Origin: Streptomyces chrestomyceticus JCM 4735
Lineage (GTDB): Bacteria > Actinomycetota > Actinomycetes > Streptomycetales > Streptomycetaceae
Length of the DNA stretch: 64,000 nt
Reading direction: 5' to 3'
NCBI RefSeq assembly: GCF_003865135.1
Contig: NZ_BHZC01000001.1
Location: 7,626,001 to 7,690,000, forward strand
Part shown: positions 37,992-47,129 of the stretch, piece after piece
Layout of the letters: every line of letters starts with the position of its first letter
Numbering within the stretch: the stretch's first letter is position 1
Translations under genes and position numbers: made by a program
Notes under the pieces: model-generated
What the model was told of the DNA's origin: nothing
The model's input: the letters and a program-made list of their open reading frames with translations, nothing else
The model's database searches: none

Positions 37992-39053
37992 TCAGGAGAC
38001 CGAACGCTGGGTGACGACGATGCAGACGAGGACGGCGACGGCGGCGACCGGTGCGGCCAGCGGCAACTGCTCGCCGAGCAGCAGCACCGACCAGACCAGC
38101 GTCAGCAGCGGCTGGGCGAGCTGGAGCTGACTCGCCTTGGACACGCCGATGGCCGCCATGCCGCGGTACCAGACCACCAGACCGAGGAACTGCGAGCCGA
38201 GAGCCAGCCACAGCAGGCCCGCCACCGCGTGCGCCGTCAGGTGCGGCGGCTCGGCGACCAGCGCCAGCGCGGCGCCGGGCACGGTGACCGGCAGGGCCAG
38301 CAGCAGCGCCCAGCCGATCACCTGCCAGCCGGGCAGGTGACGGGCGAGCCGACCGCCCTCGGTGTAGCCCGCCGCGCACACCAGGAGCGCCGCGAAGAGA
38401 TAGAGGTCGCCGGTGCTCAGCGCGCCGCCGCTCTGCTGGACGGCGAAGCCGATGACGACGGCCGCGCCGGCCAGCGCCGCGGTCCAGAAGGTGCGCGACG
38501 GGCGGGCGCCGGTCCGTACGGCCGAGAACGCGGCGGTGGTCAGCGGCAGCAGGCCGACGACGACTGCGGCGTGCGAGGTGGTGGAGGTCTCCAGCGCGAG
38601 GGTCGTCAGCAGCGGGAAGCCGAGGACGACACCGGCCGCCACGACGGCCAGGCCCGCCCAGTGGCGGCGGTCCGGCAGCCGGACGCGGAGGACGAGCATG
38701 CAGATCCCGGCGACGGCGGCGGCGAGCACGCTGCGCAGGGTCACCACCGTCCAGGCGCCCATGCCTTCCAGGGCCCAGGCGGTGGCGGGGAAGGTGAGGG
38801 AGAAGGAGGCGACACCGAGGGCGGCGAGGAGGGTGCCGCGGGCGGCGGCGCGGGGGGCGGGGGCGTGGACCGCGGGGGTCGGGCGGGGGGCCGCGTCGGC
38901 GAGGGTGGCTGGGGCGGTGGCTATGGCGGTCGGGCCGGCGGCCTCGGCGGCCGGCTGGGCGGTCTCAGCGGCGGGGTGGGCTTCGGCGGGGCCGGTGGCC
39001 GGGGCGTTGACCGCTAGCGTGCTGCCCGGAGTAGCGCTATCGTGATCTCTCAT
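37992..39053 (-). CDS. EamA/DMT-family transporter
   Basis: 353 residues. The first ~70 residues are an Ala/Pro-rich low-complexity lead. Ten TM helices follow in two EamA repeats (RGTLLAALGVASFSLTFPAT; second repeat from FWTAALAGAAVVIGFAVQQS), ending LLLGEQLPLAAPVAAVAVLV. Drug/metabolite exporters of this type often move amino acids. Its ATG (39053-39051) overlaps the ATG of the divergent MocR regulator (39052) within CATG. A -10-like TACGCT lies 5 nt upstream of the start, inside the regulator's coding sequence. MocR proteins often control a divergent transporter, which fits. Confidence 0.87.
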   Translation of the reverse strand: MRDHDSATPGSTLAVNAPATGPAEAHPAAETAQPAAEAAGPTAIATAPATLADAAPRPTPAVHAPAPRAAARGTLLAALGVASFSLTFPATAWALEGMGAWTVVTLRSVLAAAVAGICMLVLRVRLPDRRHWAGLAVVAAGVVLGFPLLTTLALETSTTSHAAVVVGLLPLTTAAFSAVRTGARPSRTFWTAALAGAAVVIGFAVQQSGGALSTGDLYLFAALLVCAAGYTEGGRLARHLPGWQVIGWALLLALPVTVPGAALALVAEPPHLTAHAVAGLLWLALGSQFLGLVVWYRGMAAIGVSKASQLQLAQPLLTLVWSVLLLGEQLPLAAPVAAVAVLVCIVVTQRSVS

Positions 39054-39064
39054 GCACGAGCGTA
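39038..39064. promoter_or_regulatory. Face-to-face leaderless promoters around CATG
   Basis: TATCGT (39038-39043) lies 8 nt before the plus-strand ATG of the MocR gene; TACGCT (minus strand, 39064-39059) lies 5 nt before the minus-strand ATG of the EamA gene. Each -10 lies inside the other gene's first codons. Neither gene has a Shine-Dalgarno sequence, so both are probably leaderless, and their transcription is mutually exclusive. Confidence 0.5.
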
Positions 39065-40521
39065 GCAGCGTCGCTGAACTGGCCGCCATCCTCCGCGACG
39101 GCCTCAACCGCTACTCTCCGGGTGAGAAGCTGCCGTCGAGCCGCACCCTGGTCGAACGGCACCGGGTCAGCCCGGTGACGGTCTCCCGCGCCCTGGCCGA
39201 GCTGGCGGCCGAGGGGCTGGTGACCACCCGCCCCGGCGCCGGCGCCTTCCGCGCCGAGGCCCGGCCGCGGGCCCGCCCGGTGGACACCTCCTGGCAGGAG
39301 ATCGCGCTGAGCGCGGAGGCCGCCGACGACCACGCGCCGCGCGGCGTGGACGCCTCCGGTGTGCTGGCCACCCTGGCCGCGCCCGCCCCCGGCGTCATCG
39401 AGCTGAACGGCGGCTATCTGCATCCCGGCCTCCAGCCGGAACGCGCGCTCGCCGCCGCGCTCGCACGGGCCGGGCGCCGTCCCGGAGCCTGGGGCCGGCC
39501 GCCCATGGAAGGCGTCCCCGAACTGCGGGCCTGGTTCGCGCGCGAGATCGGCGGCCCCGGCGGCACCCTCGCCGACTCGGACGTCCTGGTCACGGCGGGC
39601 GGGCAGAGCGCGCTGACCGCGGCGTTGCGCGCGCTGGCCCCGCCCGGCGCGCCGGTGCTCGTCGAGTCGCCGACGTACCCGGGCATGCTGGCCGCCGCCC
39701 GCGCGTCCGGGCTGCGGCCCGTCCCCGTACCGATGGACGCGGACGGGGTACGGACCGACCTGCTGGCCGAGGCGTTCCGCGCCAGCGGGGCCCGGCTCTT
39801 CGTCTGCCAGCCGCTGTTCCAGAACCCGACCGGGGCCGTACTGACCGCCGGGCGCCGGGCCGAGGTGCTGCGGATCGCCCGCGCGGCCGGCGCGTTCGTG
39901 GTCGAGGACGACTTCGCGCGCCGCCTCGTCCACGAGGACGCGCCGCCGCTGCCGCCCACGCTGATCGCCGACGACCCGGACGGCACGGTCGTGCACGTCT
40001 GCTCGCTGACCAAGGCCACCTCGCCGAGCCTGCGGGTGGGCGCGCTCGCCGCGCACGGACCCGTCCTCGACCGGCTGCGCGCCATCCAGGTCGTGGACAG
40101 CTTCTTCGTCCCCAGGCCGCTCCAGGAAGCGGCCCTGGAACTGGTGGGCGCCCCGGCCTGGAGCCGCCACCTGCGGGCGATTTCCGCGCAGTTGGCGGTA
40201 CGTCGGGACGCGCTGGTCACCGCACTCCGGAGGTATTTCGGCGGTACGGAGCCGTCCGGGGCGGGCCCGGGCGTGCAGGTCGTGCCGCCCGGCGGCTACC
40301 ACTTCTGGCTTCGCCTGCCCGACGGTACGGACGAGGCGGCCCTCGCCGGCGCGGCACTGCGCGCGGGCGTCGCGGTCGCCCCCGGCCGCCCGTACTTCGC
40401 CGCCGAGCCCACGGCCCCGCACCTGCGCCTGACGTTCGCCTCGGCGGCCGGGACCGCCGAACTGGCGGAGGGGGCGCGGCGGTTGCGCACGGCGTACGAG
40501 GAAGTGGCGGGGGTGGGGTGA
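39052..40521 (+). CDS. MocR/PdxR-family regulator (GntR helix fused to aminotransferase domain)
   Basis: 489 residues. The winged helix is at ~8-75 (GEKLPSSRTLVERHRVSPVT), and the fold-I aminotransferase domain runs ~110-485. The PLP lysine is Lys321 in SLTKATSPSLRVG; ARRLVHEDAP and NPTGAVLTAGRR are further aminotransferase motifs. Such proteins sense PLP or an amino-acid adduct. It shares its start region with the EamA transporter, its likely target. The ATG is the only sensible start, and no ribosome-binding site is visible. Confidence 0.91.
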   Translation: MHERSSVAELAAILRDGLNRYSPGEKLPSSRTLVERHRVSPVTVSRALAELAAEGLVTTRPGAGAFRAEARPRARPVDTSWQEIALSAEAADDHAPRGVDASGVLATLAAPAPGVIELNGGYLHPGLQPERALAAALARAGRRPGAWGRPPMEGVPELRAWFAREIGGPGGTLADSDVLVTAGGQSALTAALRALAPPGAPVLVESPTYPGMLAAARASGLRPVPVPMDADGVRTDLLAEAFRASGARLFVCQPLFQNPTGAVLTAGRRAEVLRIARAAGAFVVEDDFARRLVHEDAPPLPPTLIADDPDGTVVHVCSLTKATSPSLRVGALAAHGPVLDRLRAIQVVDSFFVPRPLQEAALELVGAPAWSRHLRAISAQLAVRRDALVTALRRYFGGTEPSGAGPGVQVVPPGGYHFWLRLPDGTDEAALAGAALRAGVAVAPGRPYFAAEPTAPHLRLTFASAAGTAELAEGARRLRTAYEEVAGVG

Positions 40522-40609
40522 GCCGACGGGCGGGGCGAGAAGCGGGGCCACGGACGGGGCGACGGGTAATACGTTCGACTCCGGACGGCTCCTCTGCGAG
40601 CCTCCGTCC

Positions 40610-41110
40610 ATGAACGACAGCATCCCCGACGCTCCGGGCGAGCGCGCCCCCGCGGCCGTGTCCTACGGCATTCCGGCCGGTTACGAGGTCTCCACCGACG
40701 CGGACCGGCTGGACCTGGCCCTCATCCACCACTGGCTCTCCACGGACGCCTACTGGGCACTCGGGCGCCCGCGCGAGCGCCAGGACCGCGCGGTGGCGGG
40801 GTCGCTCAACTTCGGCCTCTACGGGACCGGGACGGCGGACGGCGGCGCCGGCCGGGGACGGCAGGTCGGCTACGCCCGCGTCGTCACCGACCGCACCACC
40901 TTCGCCTGGCTCTGCGACGTCTACGTCGCCCCCGCCGCCCGCGGCAAGGGCCTCGGCACCGCCCTCGTCACCCACATCCGCGACCACCTGGCACCGTACG
41001 GCCTGAGCCGGATCCTGCTGGCGACGGGCGACGCCCACGACGTGTACGCGCGGGTGGGCTTCGAGCCGCTGTCCGAGCCCGGCAAGTGGATGGCGCTCGG
41101 CCTCCAGTAG
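40610..41110 (+). CDS. GNAT acetyltransferase
   Basis: 166 residues. The acetyl-CoA-binding motif is VYVAPAARGKGLGTALVTHI, followed by ILLATGDAHDVYARVGF, as in single-domain GNATs. The N-terminal part includes IHHWLSTDAYWALGRPRE, seen in a common actinobacterial GNAT subgroup. The substrate is unknown. A -10-like TACGTT lies near 40571. It stands between the MocR gene and the convergent GH4 gene. Confidence 0.87.
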   Translation: MNDSIPDAPGERAPAAVSYGIPAGYEVSTDADRLDLALIHHWLSTDAYWALGRPRERQDRAVAGSLNFGLYGTGTADGGAGRGRQVGYARVVTDRTTFAWLCDVYVAPAARGKGLGTALVTHIRDHLAPYGLSRILLATGDAHDVYARVGFEPLSEPGKWMALGLQ

Positions 41111-41153
41111 CGGCGCCGGGCCCCCGGTTCAGTGTCGCGTCTCAGTGCCCCGG

Positions 41154-42545
41154 TCAGTGCCCCAGCACCTCCCGCAGCTCCGGCTGGAGCAGGTCGGCGT
41201 GGGCGCGTACGAGGTCGTCGCACAGGTCCCAGATGCGCTCGACGGGCAGCGCGGCCGCGGTGGCCGGGTCGGCCATCGCCGCGTGCCTGATGTGGCGCGG
41301 GTCGCCGTCCACCGCGGCCCGTACGACCAGCTCGTTGGCGCTGACGTAGGCCCGGTTCAGGGCCGCGCACTGCGGGGGCAGGGCGCCGACCCGGGTCGGC
41401 TGGACGCCGAGCGAGTCCACCAGGCAGGGCACCTCCACCACGGCATCGGCGGGCAGGTTGTCGATCAGGCCGTGGTTGGGGACGTTGCCGTAGACCGTGC
41501 GCGGGGTGCCGGAGACGATGCTGTGGATGATCTGCGGGGCGTACTCCATCGTGCCCTCCACCGGCAGCGGTGCTCCGGCGGCGAGCGCGTCCCGGGTCCG
41601 CTCGTACTCCGCGGTGTTCTCCTTGATGATGTCCAGGTACGTGCCGATCGGCAGCCGCAGCCGCTCCACCTCGCTGTCGTGGTGGAGGTACCAGGGCACG
41701 TACTCGGAGGAGTGCTCGCTGGTCTCGGTCGGGTAGTGGCCGAGCCTGCGGTACATGTCCACGCGTACCCGCCGCAGCAGTTGCGGATCTTTGGCGATCA
41801 TGTCGTCGAGCAGCGGGTACAGGCTCTGCCCGTTCCGTTCGAAGCGCAGCACCCACGCCTGGTGGTTGACGCCCGCGGCCAGGTAGGAGACCTCTTCGTA
41901 CGGGACGCCCAGCAGCTCGGCCAGGTCGTGCACGGTCCAGTACACCGAGTGGCACAGGCCGACGACGCGGCGCAGCGGTGTCGCCTGCGCCAGGTACATC
42001 ACGTTCATCGCCATCGGGTTGGTGTAGTTCAGCAGCCATGCGTCCGGGCAGAGTTCGGCGATGTCGTCGGCGAGGGCGCGCAGCAGCGGGAAGGTCCGCA
42101 GGGCGCGGAAGATGCCGCCGACGCCGAGGGTGTCGCCGATGGTCTGGCGCAGCCCGTAGCGGGCCGGGATGCGGAAGTCGAGACGGGTGGCCTCGTCCAT
42201 GCCGACCTGGACGGTGTTGATGACGAAGTCCGCGCCTTCGAGCGCGGCCCGGCGGTCGAGGTGGGCGGTGACGACCGGCTCGGCGCCGCGGGTGGCGGCG
42301 ATGTGGCGGGCCGCGCCCTCGGCGGTGGCGAGGCGTTCCGGGTCGATGTCGTGCAGGGCGACGTGGACGCGCCGCAGTTCGGGGAAGGCGAGCAGGTCGG
42401 CGAGGAGTCCCTGGGTGAACACGACGCTGCCGGCGCCGATGAAGGCGATCTTCACGGTGCCGGGGGCGGTGCTGGGATCGGTGCGGCCGGTCGGTGCGGT
42501 GCGGCCGGTCGGGGTGGTGGGGCCGGTCGGTGCGGGGCTGGTCAT
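41154..42545 (-). CDS. GH4-family glycosidase (alpha-galactosidase/6-phospho-glucosidase type)
   Basis: 463 residues. NAD-binding IAFIGAGSVVFTQ follows an N-terminal Thr/Pro-rich lead (about 30). The metal site Cys and His are in GLCHSVYW and AGVNHQAW; LLNYTNPMAMN and QVGMDEATRLDF are also typical of GH4. GH4 enzymes use NAD+ and Mn2+ to cleave alpha- or beta-glycosides, sometimes phosphorylated. Last gene of a sugar operon; its ATG overlaps the PfkB stop (ATGA). The lack of a PTS suggests an unphosphorylated substrate such as an alpha-galactoside. Confidence 0.88.
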   Translation of the reverse strand: MTSPAPTGPTTPTGRTAPTGRTDPSTAPGTVKIAFIGAGSVVFTQGLLADLLAFPELRRVHVALHDIDPERLATAEGAARHIAATRGAEPVVTAHLDRRAALEGADFVINTVQVGMDEATRLDFRIPARYGLRQTIGDTLGVGGIFRALRTFPLLRALADDIAELCPDAWLLNYTNPMAMNVMYLAQATPLRRVVGLCHSVYWTVHDLAELLGVPYEEVSYLAAGVNHQAWVLRFERNGQSLYPLLDDMIAKDPQLLRRVRVDMYRRLGHYPTETSEHSSEYVPWYLHHDSEVERLRLPIGTYLDIIKENTAEYERTRDALAAGAPLPVEGTMEYAPQIIHSIVSGTPRTVYGNVPNHGLIDNLPADAVVEVPCLVDSLGVQPTRVGALPPQCAALNRAYVSANELVVRAAVDGDPRHIRHAAMADPATAAALPVERIWDLCDDLVRAHADLLQPELREVLGH

Positions 42546-43564
42546 GCGTGGCTCCCTGGTCGGGTGGTGAGGGCGGCGGCGCGGGCCTGGTCCCAGGTGG
42601 GCTGGGCCGCCGTACCGCCGTGGGCGCGGGTGGACAGGGCGCCGCAGGCCGCGGCGAAGGAGAGCGCCGCGGGCAGGTCCAGGCCGTGCAGGACCGCGGC
42701 GACGAAACCGGCGTCGAAACTGTCCCCGGCGCCGACGCTGTCCACCGGGTCGGCGGGGACGGCGGCCGTACGGGTGAGCGTGACGCCGTCGTGGGCGAGC
42801 GCGCCGGCCGCGCCGTCCTTGACGACGACGAGCGGGCCGAGGCGGGCGAGGGCGGCGGCAGCGGCGTCAGTGGCGGCAGTGCTGGTTGGGCCGCATTCCG
42901 GGCCGTCGCCTTCCGGTGATCCGGGAGCCGGTGATACGGGAGCCAGCGTCGCGGCCAGTGCCCGCGCCTCCGCCGCGTTCGGCAGCAGGACGTCGGTGGA
43001 CTTCAGTACGGGACCGAGGAGTTCCGGGTCCCAGCGCTGCGCGGGGTCGTCGTTGGTGTCGAGCGAGGTGGCGGCGCCGTGCCCGCGGGCCCGCGCGAAG
43101 AGGTCGCCGAGCGACCGGGCCAGACGCGGCATCAGGAAGAACGATCCGGCGTGCACGTGCCGGCAGTCGGCCAGCAGCCGGTCCGGCACGTCCTGTGCGC
43201 CGGTGGCCGCCAGGCAGCCGGGGGCGGTGAGGATGGCGCGGTCGTCGCCCCGGGTGAGGACGGTGGTGAGCGGAGTGGGCCGTTCCGGGTCGGTGGCCAG
43301 CGCCGTGACGTCCACGCCGCGCTCGGCCAGCGCCGTACGCACGAAGGCGCCCGCGGCGTCGTCTCCGACCCGTCCGGCGAACGCCACGCGCAGCCCCAGC
43401 CGCGCCGCGCCGCAGGCCGTGATCGCGGCCGAACCGCCCAGCAGGAGGCTTCCCGTGGCGACGAGTCGCTCGCGCTGCCCGTATTCCAGGGTGGGCGGGA
43501 CGGGACCGACCACCACGTCGGGATTGGCGTCGCCGATCACGAGGAGGTCGAAGGAGCGGGGCAC
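42542..43564 (-). CDS. PfkB-family carbohydrate kinase
   Basis: 340 residues. N-terminal DLLVIGDANPDVVV, PfkB signature 1 region GGSAAITACGAARLG, and C-terminal signature 2 DSVGAGDSFDAGF with catalytic Asp. Around 195-225 there is a Pro/Thr/Ala-rich insertion of low complexity. It would phosphorylate the sugar freed by the GH4 enzyme. Starts with GTG; GGAGG lies 5 nt upstream. It is fourth in the operon, 64 bp after the MalG-type permease. Confidence 0.89.
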   Translation of the reverse strand: MPRSFDLLVIGDANPDVVVGPVPPTLEYGQRERLVATGSLLLGGSAAITACGAARLGLRVAFAGRVGDDAAGAFVRTALAERGVDVTALATDPERPTPLTTVLTRGDDRAILTAPGCLAATGAQDVPDRLLADCRHVHAGSFFLMPRLARSLGDLFARARGHGAATSLDTNDDPAQRWDPELLGPVLKSTDVLLPNAAEARALAATLAPVSPAPGSPEGDGPECGPTSTAATDAAAAALARLGPLVVVKDGAAGALAHDGVTLTRTAAVPADPVDSVGAGDSFDAGFVAAVLHGLDLPAALSFAAACGALSTRAHGGTAAQPTWDQARAAALTTRPGSHA

Positions 43565-43628
43565 GGGTACCTCCGGGGCAGGGGCTTGATGAAGGGGCGG
43601 TACGGGAGGGAGGGGAAAGGGGGCCGGG

Positions 43629-44516
43629 CTACCCCTTCAACCCGCTCGACGTCAGCGACTGGATGAAGGTCTTCTGCGCGAAGAGGAACGCCACCAGCAC
43701 CGGCAGCACCGTGATCACATTGCCCGCCATGATCGCGGACCACCGGTTGTGGTGCTGCCCCTGGAACGTCGTCAGCCCGAGCTGGAGCGTGTACTGGGTA
43801 TCGTGGTTGATCGCGATGAGCGGCCAGGTCAGGTCGTTCCACGTGGTCAGGAAGGTCAGTACGGCGACGGTGGCCAGCGCCGGGCGGGCCAGCGGCAGGA
43901 CGACGGAGTACAGCACCCGCAGCCGCGAGCACCCGTCGATCCAGGCCGCCTCCTCCAGCTCCCGGGGCAGCGCCAGGAAGAACTGCCGGAAGAGGAAGAC
44001 CGCGAACGGCGTGACCAGGGACGGCACGATCAGCGCCCCCAGCGTGTCGATCAGCCCCAGGTTCTTCATCACCAGGAACGTCGGGATCATGGTGAGCTGG
44101 AACGGGATGACCATCGTCGCCAGCATCAGTCCCAGCAGCAGCCGCGACCCGGCGAACCGCATCCGGGCGAAGGCGTAGCCGCCCAGCGAACCCAGCACCA
44201 GGTTGGAGAGGACCGCGGTGACCGCGACGACCGAGGAGTTGGCGAACCACCGCGGGAACATCGCGTTGCCCAGCACGTAGTCGTACCCGCCCAGATCGAT
44301 GCCGGCCGGCCACAGCGAGGGCGGGAAACGGTTGATCTCCGCGTTGGTCATCACCGAACTGAGCACCAGCCACACCAGCGGCAGCGCGAACCCCAGCGAC
44401 AGCGGCGCGAGCACCAGGTGCCAGGCGCTGAAGGGCAGCCGCCGGCGCCGGGCCCGTGGGGCGGTGCTCCCGTGCGGGGGCGCGGCACCGGGCGGCACGG
44501 CCGCGGGCGCGCTCAA
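43629..44516 (-). CDS. Sugar ABC permease, MalG type (TTG start)
   Basis: 295 residues with six TM helices and the EAA loop EEAAWIDGCSRLRVLYSVVL. The start is probably TTG at 44516: its bases overlap the stop of the MalF-type gene (TTGA), GGAG lies 7 nt upstream, and no ATG or GTG gives a comparable start. The N-terminus (SAPAAVPPG) is a short disordered lead. With the MalF partner it forms the channel of a CUT1 importer. ATPase not encoded here. Confidence 0.9.
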   Translation of the reverse strand: MSAPAAVPPGAAPPHGSTAPRARRRRLPFSAWHLVLAPLSLGFALPLVWLVLSSVMTNAEINRFPPSLWPAGIDLGGYDYVLGNAMFPRWFANSSVVAVTAVLSNLVLGSLGGYAFARMRFAGSRLLLGLMLATMVIPFQLTMIPTFLVMKNLGLIDTLGALIVPSLVTPFAVFLFRQFFLALPRELEEAAWIDGCSRLRVLYSVVLPLARPALATVAVLTFLTTWNDLTWPLIAINHDTQYTLQLGLTTFQGQHHNRWSAIMAGNVITVLPVLVAFLFAQKTFIQSLTSSGLKG

Positions 44517-45583
44517 CGGACCGCTCCGTCCGGCGCGGCACCCGGCCGGCGCCGCCGGTACAGGCGCAGGGCGGTGCCCACGACGAGCAGGGCGACCGCG
44601 AGGACGTACGCGGCGGCGGCCCCGTATCCGGCGGTGAACATCTGGAACGCCTGCTCCCATACGAAGTAGACGATGACGGTGGTCGACCCGAGCGGGCCGC
44701 CCTTCGTGGTGACGTAGATCAGGTCGAACACCTGCAACGCGGTGATCAGTTGCCACAGCAGCAGGAAGACGGTCACCGGCGTCAGCGACGGCAGCTTGAT
44801 GTGCCACAGCACCCGCAGCCGGCCCGCGCCGTCCAGCCGCGCCGACTCGATCAGTTCCGGTGGCACGTCCTGGAGCGCGGCCAGATAGACGACGACACAG
44901 AAGCCGATCCCGCTCCACAGCGAGATGAGCACCAGCAGGTACAGCGCCTGCCCGGGGTCGGAGAGGAAGCCCTGCGGTGACACGCCCAGGTGGTGCAGCA
45001 GGGAGTTGGCCACCCCGAACTGCGGGTCCAGGATGAAGAAGAACAGCACGCCCTGCGCCGCGGCCGAGATCACGAACGGGATGAAGATCAACGTCCGGTA
45101 GAGGCCGATCAGCCGGATGCGGCGGTTGAGCGCCAGCGCGAGGGCCAGGCCGCCGATCAGGCTGAGCGGCACGTACAGGCCCGCGTAGACGAGGGTGTTC
45201 TCCACCGCCGTACGGAAGCCCGGATCGCGCACCAGCGCGCGGTAGTTGTCCAGGCCCACCCAGCGCCCCGGCGTGACCAGGTCGTCCGCCCGGAAGGAGA
45301 GCAGCAGCGACCAGACGACGGGGACGATGCTCAGCCCGAGGATGATCAGGACGGACGGGCTGATGAAGGCCCAGGCGGTGGCGTTCTCCCGGCGGGCACG
45401 GCCGGCGAGGGTGCGGGGGCGGCGGGGGGCGGGGGCGCCCGGCGTCCGGTTCGTGGCCGTACGCGTGTCCCGTCGGCCGTCGCCGTACCGGTGCGGGTCC
45501 AGGGTGAGGGCGCGGGGCGTCGTACCGCGCACCGGCGCGCGGCTCTGGCTCTTCCCGCGGCTCGCGCCGGGCTCTGACGGCAT
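44513..45583 (-). CDS. Sugar ABC permease, MalF type
   Basis: 356 residues. A ~70-residue Arg/Pro-rich N-terminus precedes six TM helices (WAFISPSVLIILGLSIVPVV onward). The EAA loop is ESARLDGAGRLRVLWHIKLP. GGAAGAGGG precedes the ATG at 45583. It follows the binding-protein gene by 56 bp and overlaps the MalG gene by 4 bp. Confidence 0.92.
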   Translation of the reverse strand: MPSEPGASRGKSQSRAPVRGTTPRALTLDPHRYGDGRRDTRTATNRTPGAPAPRRPRTLAGRARRENATAWAFISPSVLIILGLSIVPVVWSLLLSFRADDLVTPGRWVGLDNYRALVRDPGFRTAVENTLVYAGLYVPLSLIGGLALALALNRRIRLIGLYRTLIFIPFVISAAAQGVLFFFILDPQFGVANSLLHHLGVSPQGFLSDPGQALYLLVLISLWSGIGFCVVVYLAALQDVPPELIESARLDGAGRLRVLWHIKLPSLTPVTVFLLLWQLITALQVFDLIYVTTKGGPLGSTTVIVYFVWEQAFQMFTAGYGAAAAYVLAVALLVVGTALRLYRRRRPGAAPDGAVR

Positions 45584-45639
45584 CGCACCCTCTTCCGTCC
45601 GGCCGCGTCCGGCCGCCGTCTCGTGGGCATCGTCCGGTC

Positions 45640-47084
45640 TCATCGCGGGATCAGCAGGGCCGCGTCGGCCTTCTCGGCGCAGGACCGCAGCGCCTCGGCG
45701 GGGGAGCTGCGGCCCAGCAGCACCGCCACGACCGCCTCGCCGACGGCCTGCGAGATCTGCGGGTACGCCGGGTGGACGGGCCGGACCCGCGCGGTGTTCA
45801 GCGCGGCGGTGAACACCGGCAGCCCGGTGGTCCGCGCCGAGTGCCGCCGCCATTCAGGGCGCGCGGCCGTCGCCCTGCTCAGCGGCAGGCTGCCACCGCC
45901 CAGCGCCCACCGCACGTCCTGCGCCGGATCGCCCAGCCAGCGCAGGAACTCGACGGCCGCCCGCGACCGTTCCGGCCCGTTGTCGAAGACGGTCCAGGTG
46001 TCCGGTCCGGCGATCGTGCAGGGCCGGCCGCTGTACGTCGGCGGCGGCACCACGTCGTAGTCGACCTTGCCGTCGACGATGTCCGGCAGCTCCCACGGGC
46101 CGGTGGCCATCATCCCCATCCGCCCGCCGATGAAGACCTGGTGCATCTGCTCGCTGCCCGGCTTGGGGTCGACGTAGACGCTCTTGTCGGCGGCGAGCCG
46201 TGCCAGGGTGCTCAGCGCCCGTTCCCCGACGTCCTTGAAGCCGATGCTGTGCCCGTCCGGGGCGATGACCTCGCCGCCGAGGTCCCACACCAGCGGCCAC
46301 AGCCGCCACACGGTGTCCTCGTCGCCGGTCCCGGGCCAGCTCGTACCGAAGGTGCCGCGGCGCGGGTCGGTCAGCAGGCGTGCCGTACGGACGAAGTCGT
46401 CCCAGGTCCAGCCCGCCTTGGGGTAGGGCACCCCGGCCTGCCGGAACAGTTTCCTGTTGTAGACGTAGCACAGGGAGTCCAGTACGGCGGGCGCCGCCCG
46501 CACCTGGCCGTTGAGCTCGACGGCGTCGCGGACCGAGCCCCAGAACTGCGGCCAGTACGCGGTACCCCGCAGCGTGCCGGTGAGGTCGACGACGCGGGGG
46601 CTGCGGGCCACCCGGGCGAGGTCGGCCCCGAAGATGTACGCGATGTCCGGGTACGAGCCCGCGGCCAGCGCCGCCGTCACCTTCTGGAGCATGGCGTCGG
46701 CCACCACCCCGCCGCCCCGGCGTCGACCCGGATGTGCGACTGCCTGCGGTTGAAGTCGTCCACGAGCGCCTGGATGGCCTTACGGCCGGTGTCGGCCTGA
46801 CCGTGCCACAACTCGACGATGATCCTGCCGTCGGCGCCCACACTCCTGGCTGCCGAGGGACCGCAAGCGCTGAGGAGCGCCCCGCCCGCGGCGCCGGCCG
46901 CCAGCGCGGCGCCGGTGTGCAGGAGGCGGCGGCGGGGCGGTCCGGCGGGTTGCTGCCGGGCCAGTGCGCCGGGCTGCTGCCGGGCCGGTCCGGGCTGCTG
47001 CCGGGCCAGTGCGCCGGGCCGCGGTGTGCCGCCGTCGTACCGTAAGTCTGCCGAGTCCGTGTCCCCGCCGGTCGCGTCGCGCAT
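45640..47084 (-). pseudogene. Sugar-binding lipoprotein of CUT1 ABC system, one-base frameshift
   Basis: Two frames make one protein. The 5' part (ATG 47084) has a 50-residue Gln/Pro-rich repeat lead, a twin-arginine-like PPRRRLLHTG, a hydrophobic core and lipobox LLSAC (Cys74), then IIVELWHGQADTGRKAIQAL. The 3' part, in the next frame, continues VVADAMLQKVTAALAAGSYP and ends CAEKADAALLIPR. The length is 3n+2; one extra C in the run at 46707-46710 joins GAAG to VVADAM. It binds the sugar for the downstream permeases. A lead this long before a signal peptide is unusual. Confidence 0.85.
46950..47018 (-). repeat. Short tandem repeat in binding-protein N-terminus
   Basis: Three units (24, 21, 24 bp) of CTGCTGCCGGGCC-type sequence encode GALARQQP-like repeats ahead of the signal peptide. 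All unit lengths are multiples of three. Confidence 0.7.
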
Positions 47085-47103
47085 CACCGGCCACCCCCTC
47101 GAA

Positions 47104-47129
47104 GAACCGGTCCAAGGTTCCGCAGAACC
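47104..47129. promoter_or_regulatory. GAACC-N7-GGTTC-N4-GAACC operator-like array
   Basis: Three alternating arms upstream of the sugar operon: GAACC (47104-47108), GGTTC (47116-47120) and GAACC (47125-47129), 20-45 bp before the binding-protein start. Two inverted repeats share the middle arm. A sugar-responsive repressor (LacI, GntR or ROK type) is a plausible binder; none is encoded next to it. Confidence 0.4.

Noticed and set aside
40565..40600. tRNA-like TACGTTCGACTCC segment
   Set aside because: Only a T-arm-like word is present; no acceptor, D or anticodon stems can be built around it.
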